NCBI GenBank assembly: GCA_003697105.1
Contig: RFFQ01000101.1
Coordinates: 1-21,901, forward strand
DNA length: 21,901 nucleotides
Reading direction: 5' to 3'
Source of the DNA: Gemmatimonadota bacterium
Lineage (GTDB): Bacteria; 4572-55; J002
Shown here: one piece after another, positions 16,044 to 21,901 of the stretch
Layout of the letters: each line of letters begins with the position of its first letter
How positions within the stretch are numbered: position 1 is the first letter of the stretch
Program-made: the position numbers and the translations under genes
The notes under the pieces: generated by a model
Seen by the model: the letters and a program-made list of their open reading frames with translations, nothing else
Database searches by the model: none
Told to the model about the DNA's origin: nothing

Positions 16044-17924
16044 ATGGAAAACTACTACCATCAATTCCACATTCCCGTGATGGGAACCGGTCATTCAATT
16101 GATACCCCCATTCGGGTCGCACCATTTGGGATTTCCTCTGTTATTTCGTTGGTGGATGATCTATTACTGGAGAAAATCCGCCAGTATTATTGCAAAACAT
16201 ATAATCTGCCTTATGAGAATATCCCGCGTACCGCAGAAGATGGGCGCGCCAAGCGCATCACCGCCTATTTGGAGATGGTCAACACCATTGTCCATAATAA
16301 GATGGAACGCCTCAAAGCTCAGCCTTTTTTTGATAAAAATGAGAAAACTACCTATTTTGAGTTGTTGCCTAAAGAAAGCCCACTCAAAAAAGCGTACCAT
16401 CAGATGGTCAAAATGAAGGATAGCCCTGAACGGGCTTACCTCGCCGAACAGTTGACCCGGATGATGAAACCGGGTTCCATCGATGTGAATATTATGGTCA
16501 AGTTGGATAAAATCAACCGCAATGCCAGCGGTAAACCCCTTAGTGACCAATACAGCGACGCCAAAGCGGCACTACGAGGATTTGCAAACAGTTCCCTAAG
16601 GTCGAGTGTCGTTTTTTCTGCCGGTATTAACAAAGGGCTATTTAATTATGCTACCCAATTTGAAGATTTTTACCGGGACTCATTCGGTGAGCTGAAAAAG
16701 AAGATCATCCTGAAAGTGAGTGATTTTCGGTCAGCACTGATACAAGGTAAGTTTTTGGCAAAAAAAGGGTTAGAGGTATATGAGTTCCGCATTGAATCGG
16801 GGTTGAATTGTGGCGGGCATGCGTTTGCTTCTAACGGGCACTTGCTCCCCACGCTATTGCAGGAATTCAAGGAAAAGCGGGACGAATTAGCCGCTCAATT
16901 TCGACCCTACATCCAAAAATACTACCAAAAAATGGGTTGGGATTTCCCAGAAGCCGTGAAGCACCATCGCCCACGGGTCACCGTCCAAGGTGGAATCGGT
17001 ACACATGGGGAGCACCGGCGCTTGATCGAAGATTTCGGGATAGATATGACCGGCTGGGCAAGCCCGTTTTTGCTAGTCCCCGAAGCAACATGTGTGGATG
17101 AACCCACCCGCAAATTGCTGGAACAAGCCCAAGAAGAAGACCTGTATTTAAGTGATGTCTCGCCGCTGGGTGTTCCGTTTAACAATGTTCGCCGCACGGG
17201 ATCAGAGCAATGGACGCAGAAACGCATTGAACAGGGCAAACCGGGATCGCCCTGCCCCAAAAAGTTTTTGGTCTCAAATACGGAATTCACCGATACACCC
17301 ATTTGCACGGCCTCACGGGAGTATCAGGAGCAAAAACTCGCCGAAATCGAACAGACGACACCTTCGAACGGGGAACGGCTGAAATTACAGCTAAATGTGT
17401 TAGCCAAAACCTGTATCTGTGACCATTTGGGGAACGGGGCACTAATCGCACTCGGGTTGGTCAAACCCAGCAAAGCGCCACAGGCGGTCTGTCCGGGACC
17501 CAACATCGCCTGGTTCAACCGCAAATACTCTCTCAAAGAGATGGTGGATCATATTTATGGACGAATCGCCTCCCTCGTACCCCCAGAGCGCCCGCACATG
17601 TTTGCCAAAGAAGCCGCGATGTATGTCGATTATGTCGCCAAACTGATCGATCAATGCAAATCCATGAGTGAAGTAAAAAAATTGCAAGAATTTCGGGAAA
17701 ACTTACACCAAAGCATCGATTTTTGCCGTGCTATCGGGGATCGACTTCCCTATCCGGATGAAAACCTAGCGTCAATCACCCAATTTATGGACGAACAAAA
17801 AGCTCGATTAGAAGCCCTGTTTACCGGCTGTGAAACCAAAATTAACCAGTTACGAGACCAATTTTTAACTGATGTCTCCGACGCAACACACGACATACCC
17901 ATGTTGCAATTAAGTCCTGTATAA
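16044..17924 (+). CDS. Conserved-looking protein of unknown function (626 aa), possible TIM-barrel flavoenzyme relative
   Basis: I do not recognise a characterised family. The protein is soluble, with no signal peptide or membrane segment. It opens with FHIPVMGTGHSIDTPIRVAPFGISS and an SLVDDLLLEKIRQYY helix. The core holds GLNCGGHAFA (C256, H259), VTVQGGIGTHGEH (glycines 316-319) and GWASPFLLVPEAT. These recall the glycine/His loops of nitronate monooxygenase-like FMN barrels, but the resemblance is only by motif. Then come LYLSDVSPLGVPFNN, GSPCPKKFLVSNTEFT (C404), PICTAS (C421), KTCICDHLGNG (C457, C459) and AVCPGPNIAWF (C483). Several cysteines sit in high-information segments and could bind metal or an Fe-S cluster or act in catalysis. 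The C-terminal 120 residues look helical. The gene precedes an FAH-family hydrolase by 37 bases. I recall similar unannotated proteins in Bacteroidota, but cannot verify this. Confidence 0.75.
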   Translation: MENYYHQFHIPVMGTGHSIDTPIRVAPFGISSVISLVDDLLLEKIRQYYCKTYNLPYENIPRTAEDGRAKRITAYLEMVNTIVHNKMERLKAQPFFDKNEKTTYFELLPKESPLKKAYHQMVKMKDSPERAYLAEQLTRMMKPGSIDVNIMVKLDKINRNASGKPLSDQYSDAKAALRGFANSSLRSSVVFSAGINKGLFNYATQFEDFYRDSFGELKKKIILKVSDFRSALIQGKFLAKKGLEVYEFRIESGLNCGGHAFASNGHLLPTLLQEFKEKRDELAAQFRPYIQKYYQKMGWDFPEAVKHHRPRVTVQGGIGTHGEHRRLIEDFGIDMTGWASPFLLVPEATCVDEPTRKLLEQAQEEDLYLSDVSPLGVPFNNVRRTGSEQWTQKRIEQGKPGSPCPKKFLVSNTEFTDTPICTASREYQEQKLAEIEQTTPSNGERLKLQLNVLAKTCICDHLGNGALIALGLVKPSKAPQAVCPGPNIAWFNRKYSLKEMVDHIYGRIASLVPPERPHMFAKEAAMYVDYVAKLIDQCKSMSEVKKLQEFRENLHQSIDFCRAIGDRLPYPDENLASITQFMDEQKARLEALFTGCETKINQLRDQFLTDVSDATHDIPMLQLSPV

Positions 17925-17961
17925 TGGGGTTCGTATCTTAACAGTAAGGTGAGGTTCATCA

Positions 17962-18618
17962 ATGAGTTATAAGATTCAACTTAATCAGCAGACGTTTCAT
18001 ACCGAGCGGATTTTTTGCATCGGACGCAATTATGTGCAACACATTGAAGAGCTTCAAAATGAATTACCGGCAGCGCCCGTCATCTTTATGAAACCTGCTT
18101 CTTGTTTGGTGAAATCTGGTCAGTCCATTCCATACCCTACGCACGGGCAAGAGATGCATCATGAGGCAGAAATCGTCGTACTGATTGGCAAATCCGGCAA
18201 GGCAAAACAGGTACAAGAAGCGCGGACATTCATTGCCGGTTTATCCATTGGCATTGATTTTACCCTGCGGGATGTTCAACGGCAGTTAAAAGAAAAAGGG
18301 CTACCCTGGGAACGGGCAAAAGCATTTGATCACAGTGCCCCTATCGGCGATTTTATTCCCCTCTCCGGTACGATAGACCTAACCAATTTGGATATCCGCT
18401 GTTGGGTCAATGAGGACTTACGGCAAGAGGGAAATAGTGCGCAAATGATCTATCGTATAGAAACGTTGATTGTGGAACTGAGTCATATTTGGCAGCTAAA
18501 CGCAGGCGATTTAATCTATACCGGTACACCAGCAGGAGTTAGCGCGGTGAAAATTGGGGATGTTATTCGGGTTGAGAATTCGCAAATCGGCAGGTTTGAG
18601 TGGAAAATTACCGCTTAA
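17962..18618 (+). CDS. Fumarylacetoacetate hydrolase family protein (FAHD1-like)
   Basis: A 218-aa single-domain FAH-family enzyme. Members cleave C-C bonds of 2,4-dioxo acids or decarboxylate oxaloacetate, using Mg2+ or Mn2+. The metal ligands are visible: E68 and E70 in HHEAEIVVLIG and D99 in GIDFTLRDVQ. Other signatures are IFCIGRNYVQHIEEL at the N-terminus, the RAKAFDHSAPIGDF segment, and GDLIYTGTPAGVS near the C-terminus. The length and the KEKGLPWERAKAFD lid helix fit FAHD1 (acylpyruvase/oxaloacetate decarboxylase) better than large catabolic FAH. AAGGTGAGG precedes the ATG. It follows the 626-aa unknown gene by 37 bases and ends before a bidirectional terminator. The precise substrate is not determined by sequence. 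Confidence 0.9.
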   Translation: MSYKIQLNQQTFHTERIFCIGRNYVQHIEELQNELPAAPVIFMKPASCLVKSGQSIPYPTHGQEMHHEAEIVVLIGKSGKAKQVQEARTFIAGLSIGIDFTLRDVQRQLKEKGLPWERAKAFDHSAPIGDFIPLSGTIDLTNLDIRCWVNEDLRQEGNSAQMIYRIETLIVELSHIWQLNAGDLIYTGTPAGVSAVKIGDVIRVENSQIGRFEWKITA

Positions 18619-18644
18619 AACCGACGTATCTTCATTCAAAAATC

Positions 18645-18687
18645 AAAAAGGTATCGAGTTAATAATACGTATCTCGATACCTTTTTT
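18645..18687. terminator. Bidirectional terminator between convergent genes
   Basis: AAAAAGGTATCGAG (18645-18658) pairs perfectly with CTCGATACCTTTTT (18673-18686) across a 14-base loop, with T-runs on both strands. It serves the FAH gene from the left and the minus-strand lipoprotein gene ending at 18712 from the right. Confidence 0.92.
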
Positions 18688-18711
18688 ATGTCTATAAAGA
18701 TGGGAAATCTG

Positions 18712-20382
18712 TTATTGGTCATGTGACGGGCTGTAACAATATGCGCCCACATAGAATGGATTGTATAAGACTTCAACACCATCCTGATCCGCCGTAAAAT
18801 TATAGTTAGTAATCAAATCCCAATCGAGATCAGAGGAGCCATTACCCCCATTCCAATCAAAAGTATGCCGGGCAAGACCCTGATTATTACAAATCCCTTG
18901 TCCAAATTGAGCCGAGGGCAAGAAATTTGTCTGGCGGAGTGTATGATCATTGGCATTATCACCTCTTTGAGAAGCGCCATTATCTTGGTAAAAAAGGTAA
19001 TTCGGAAAATTCAGGGACTGTTCAAGGTAACCCATGCGCACACTGGAGGCAATTAGGACGTCTGCCCGTCCTCCGCGCACCGTAAGTTCCACATAATCAA
19101 AACTAGAAGGTACGGTGGATTCTACATTGCCGCCAACAGGATTATACTGCCAACTACCGGGTTCTGCGGCGCCAGCAGGGGCTTCATCCGGGGCATCACC
19201 CGGAGCGTAGCTATAGGTATCCCCTTGTGGAGTATCAAAGGGTACATTACCGGCACGACCCCCATTACCACCCAATGCCGCTTCCAGAATATCCCGAAGT
19301 TGGTCGGCGGTGAAGTCACCGAGATCATTCGGATCGGCGAACAACAAATCCGACTGCCAGGTCAAAGTATAGGAACGCCCATCCGGATCCAATACCGTAA
19401 AGGTAATCGAATTTGTCTCTTTATTCACCTCATCGACCGTAAGGCTCCCTCCACCAGAGCCTCCAGCCGGAGCGCCTAACACAAATTGAGTACCGCCCCC
19501 ATCTTGGCGAAGGGTACCATTTGCCGCAAAACGGGTTAATTGGAATTGCGCCAGTTTACTAACCTGTAATCCTTCAAATTGGGGGTCTTCCCATGTAATG
19601 TCCGCAAATTCTGGGTCTTCGATAACCGTGGCAAAGATCGGGTGATTATTTTTGTCAACAGCTTGTTCCCATTCACCGCTCAGATGATTGTAGGTGCGAA
19701 CCAACAGGGTTGTTCCCACAAACTGCAACGCTCGTAGGCTGAAGGTCACCGTTACCGGTTGGTTGAATTCGACATCACTCGGACCCAATTCTGTTGCGGC
19801 TAAATAATCAAAAATAGAAAGACCCATTTCGGTTTCCGTGTGTCGCAACGGCGTTACCGAAAGTTCTTTTGTTGCATTTAAAGCCCCGGCAGGTACATCC
19901 AACCGAATATTAATGGGTTTTTCAAACATTTCTGTCGTGCTTTCAATCGTGCCGCCACCACGGGTGATCACTTGACGAACGGCTGCCGGTTTGGCATATA
20001 ACGTCATAATCGAAGTACGCGCCATCTTACCGACGATTTCAATGTGACTGGAAGTGCTGATGTAGCCTTCTTTACGGGCAATCACCGTCATCATTGAGGC
20101 ATCGACCTGATCGGCTTCAAAATAGTAGTTACCAAGTAAATCAGTCATTACCCGCAACAACAACAGGCCGTCTTCATCCACTAGGTCGACGGTTACATCT
20201 GCTACCGGTTGGTTATTGATATCCACGACTTTACCTTCCACCACGAGGGGTTCCGGCTGGGTATCGGACGGTGGGATATAAGGCTCAGGGGCAGTTGTCA
20301 ATTTTTCAGAATCCGAACAGTTCATCAACACCATCCCGCCGATCAAAATCAAAAACAACCATAAAAAAGAAAAGTTACGCAT
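18712..20382 (-). CDS. Surface lipoprotein with carboxypeptidase-regulatory-like and ZU5-like domains
   Basis: A predicted 556-aa lipoprotein of unknown function. The SPII signal peptide ends in the lipobox LMNC, with C22 as the acylated residue, followed by a proline-rich linker. Residues about 48-110 form a CarboxypepD_reg/TTR-like beta-sandwich (VVEGKVVDINNQPVADVTVDLVD ... GNYYF ... KEGYIST). Residues about 133-190 look ZU5-like (ITRGGGTIEST ... INIRLDVPAGALN). The remainder has two Gly/Ala/Pro-rich low-complexity stretches and ends in an aromatic, Asn/Gly-rich beta-type region with two late cysteines (GICNNQ and GAYCYS), which could form a disulphide. AGAGGAG lies about 8 bases before ATG 20382. 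The upstream cyclase gene ends at a terminator just before this gene, so the two may be separately controlled. A cell-surface structural or binding role is inference. Confidence 0.8.
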   Translation of the reverse strand: MRNFSFLWLFLILIGGMVLMNCSDSEKLTTAPEPYIPPSDTQPEPLVVEGKVVDINNQPVADVTVDLVDEDGLLLLRVMTDLLGNYYFEADQVDASMMTVIARKEGYISTSSHIEIVGKMARTSIMTLYAKPAAVRQVITRGGGTIESTTEMFEKPINIRLDVPAGALNATKELSVTPLRHTETEMGLSIFDYLAATELGPSDVEFNQPVTVTFSLRALQFVGTTLLVRTYNHLSGEWEQAVDKNNHPIFATVIEDPEFADITWEDPQFEGLQVSKLAQFQLTRFAANGTLRQDGGGTQFVLGAPAGGSGGGSLTVDEVNKETNSITFTVLDPDGRSYTLTWQSDLLFADPNDLGDFTADQLRDILEAALGGNGGRAGNVPFDTPQGDTYSYAPGDAPDEAPAGAAEPGSWQYNPVGGNVESTVPSSFDYVELTVRGGRADVLIASSVRMGYLEQSLNFPNYLFYQDNGASQRGDNANDHTLRQTNFLPSAQFGQGICNNQGLARHTFDWNGGNGSSDLDWDLITNYNFTADQDGVEVLYNPFYVGAYCYSPSHDQ

Positions 20383-20408
20383 ATGAAAATCTCCTCTACT
20401 AACGGGTT

Positions 20409-20438
20409 AAAAAAGAGGGAAGTGATTCACACTTCCCT
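20409..20438 (-). terminator. Terminator of the adenylate cyclase gene (minus strand)
   Basis: On the minus strand AGGGAAGTG (20438-20430) pairs perfectly with CACTTCCCT (20424-20416) across a 5-base loop and is followed by CTTTTTT. It begins one base after the cyclase stop codon, and its T-run ends 26 bases before the lipoprotein ATG. Confidence 0.92.
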
Positions 20439-20439
20439 G

Positions 20440-21901
20440 TTATTCAATCGCTTCCACAAAATACATCCGCATGTTGCCCTTTCCTTTGACTTCCTGCGGT
20501 TGGCGTGGGATGAATTTTACCGGAATGTTGAACGCTTCTACATTTTCCTGCAAAATGGAATAGGTCATCTCCGAGATGTTAATCCGCATCGGTTCGGAGT
20601 TGCTTTCCATTCGGCTGGCAGTATTTACGGTATCCCCAAAAATATCATACAAATATTTTTTGGTCCCGACAACCCCCCCCACAACTTCCCCAGAGTGGAT
20701 CCCGATCCGGATGTACCAGGTTAGGTCATGTGTTCGGTTCCGGTTTTTTAGATATTCAAGGATTTCAAGTGCGGCATTCACTAAATTATGAGCATGATGT
20801 TCGTTTGGTTGCGGCATTCCACAAACCGCTAAATAGGCATCCCCGATGGTTTTAATACGCTCACAGCGATTTTTCTCCATAATTTCATCAAATCGGGTAA
20901 ATAAGTCGCTGAGTTCATTAATGATCACCCCTGCCGGTAGTCCCGAAGATATTTTGGTAAATCCAGCAAAGTCCGAGAAAAAGACCGATACATCATGGAA
21001 CAATTCGGGTTCGGTTTTGCCGGTTTCCTTGAGGTCGTTCACAATACTTTGAGGTAGAATGTTCAGCAATAATCGTTCACTTTTCTCCCGTTCGCGGGCA
21101 AGTTCCACATTACGCAAACGATAAATTTCAGCTTCACGCTTATTTTTTTCGCTTTCATAGCGCGTTTGCATTTCGGCAATTTGACGACTCTTTTCTTCAT
21201 TAAAAATAGATTCCTTCAATTCTGCATAACGGCGGTAATAGTCTAGTGCAGATTGATAATCGCCTTCAATTTCAGCTAACTCTGACATCGTTTTGTAGAA
21301 ATTGAATTCGAGATCTTTTACCCCGATCTCCAGTGCTATACTTAAACCCTGTTGTAACCAGAGGCGAGCCGCTTTTAGGTTTCCAAGTACAATTTCAGCA
21401 TCCCCCATACTCAATTTTGAGCGGGCAATACCATATTTATCTTTCAATTTTTCATAAATGTTCAAGGCGTTTCGATGAAATTCTAGAGATTTCTCAGACT
21501 CACCTTTTTTATGATAATAGTCTGCGATATTACTATAACAGTGGGCAATGCCATTTTGGTCACCAATGGCTTCTCGTATTGCTAGTGACTTTTGGTAATA
21601 TGTGAGTGCTTGGTCATATTCTTCTTGCAGCCAATATACAATCCCAATATTATTGTATGATCCTGCCGCGCCATACCGGTCTCCAATGGCTTCAAATGTT
21701 TCGCGGGAACGGTTGTAATACTCCAAGGCTTGTTCAAAATATTGTTGATCTTGATAAACGACCCCAATATTATGATACGTTCGGGCAATTCGAACTTTGT
21801 CGCCCACCTCATCGTAAATTTTGATGGCTTTCATGTAGTATTCTAACGCTTGGTCATAATCACTCAGATTTTTATAGACAATACCTATATTGGAATAACA
21901 C
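20440..21901 (-). CDS. TPR-repeat adenylate cyclase, class III (5' partial)
   Basis: A signalling protein making cyclic AMP. The frame is open to the window edge, so the N-terminus is missing; about 486 residues are visible. It starts inside a row of roughly six 40-residue TPR units (CYSNIGIVY, TYHNIGVVYQ, SYNNIGIVYW, CYSNIADYY ...). A charged coiled coil follows (SRQIAEMQTRYESEKNKREAEIYRLR). The class III catalytic domain then shows metal Asp in FFSDFAGFT, KTIGDAYLAVCG (adenine-selecting Lys and second metal Asp), and YDIFGDTVNTASRME (adenine-selecting Asp and the transition-state Asn/Arg). The Lys/Asp pair predicts adenylate rather than guanylate cyclase. No membrane segment is seen, so it may be cytoplasmic, with the TPRs acting as the regulatory or partner-binding module. 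A strong terminator abuts the stop codon. Confidence 0.92.
   Translation of the reverse strand, partial: CYSNIGIVYKNLSDYDQALEYYMKAIKIYDEVGDKVRIARTYHNIGVVYQDQQYFEQALEYYNRSRETFEAIGDRYGAAGSYNNIGIVYWLQEEYDQALTYYQKSLAIREAIGDQNGIAHCYSNIADYYHKKGESEKSLEFHRNALNIYEKLKDKYGIARSKLSMGDAEIVLGNLKAARLWLQQGLSIALEIGVKDLEFNFYKTMSELAEIEGDYQSALDYYRRYAELKESIFNEEKSRQIAEMQTRYESEKNKREAEIYRLRNVELAREREKSERLLLNILPQSIVNDLKETGKTEPELFHDVSVFFSDFAGFTKISSGLPAGVIINELSDLFTRFDEIMEKNRCERIKTIGDAYLAVCGMPQPNEHHAHNLVNAALEILEYLKNRNRTHDLTWYIRIGIHSGEVVGGVVGTKKYLYDIFGDTVNTASRMESNSEPMRINISEMTYSILQENVEAFNIPVKFIPRQPQEVKGKGNMRMYFVEAIE

Noticed and set aside
17920-17925. Perfect TATAAT -10 box before the FAH gene
   Set aside because: There is no -35 element at 16-18 bases upstream and no correctly placed extended -10 TG, and the box overlaps the stop codon of the preceding gene, so it could be chance.
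1-21901. tRNA genes, CRISPR arrays, insertion sequences or prophage remnants
   Set aside because: Intergenic spaces are all about 120 bases or less and hold only hairpins and promoters; no cloverleaf, spaced direct repeats, transposase or integrase was seen.

Overview
The window is about 21.9 kb of densely coding bacterial chromosome with 17 protein genes. No RNA gene, mobile element or CRISPR array is visible. The organism is probably a Gram-negative bacterium of the FCB group outside mainstream Bacteroidota (Calditrichota/KSB1/Marinimicrobia-like). This is inferred from a C-terminal secretion-type domain with an NPFNP..I.Y.LP start and a GVYFY...MVLLR end, a SPII lipoprotein, a YidC with a large periplasmic domain, and type IV pilus ATPases. 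Unlike typical Bacteroidota, most genes have clear AGGAGG-like ribosome binding sites and one promoter is close to the sigma-70 consensus. Base composition looks balanced. No gene-free stretch exceeds about 120 bases.

Plus strand, left to right. (1) 2-4708 is a housekeeping operon: yidC (5' cut by the window edge), jag/khpB, ispD, ispF and a glgC-type ADP-glucose pyrophosphorylase. (2) A strong promoter (4751-4779) precedes ribF, pilB, pilT and pilC, and a good terminator follows at 9892-9930. (3) cysS and a secreted protein with two cleaved-adhesin domains end at a 13-bp-stem terminator. (4) A methyltransferase, a family 2 glycosyltransferase (1-bp overlap) and a membrane-anchored SRPBCC-CpcT fusion form a tight operon ending in a hairpin at 15980-16010. 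(5) A 626-aa protein of unknown function, with flavoenzyme-like glycine motifs and several cysteines, precedes an FAH-family hydrolase. A bidirectional terminator (18645-18687) follows.

Minus strand: a TPR-adenylate cyclase enters from the right edge, ends at its own terminator, and is followed by a large surface lipoprotein gene that converges on group 5.

Points most worth a second look: the SRPBCC-CpcT fusion in a methyltransferase/glycosyltransferase operon; the 626-aa protein next to the FAH hydrolase; the adhesin whose FN3 fold appears split by a cleaved-adhesin domain; four terminator hairpins so close to the next start codon that no ordinary promoter fits between; and substitutions in signature motifs of PilB, RibF and GlgC.
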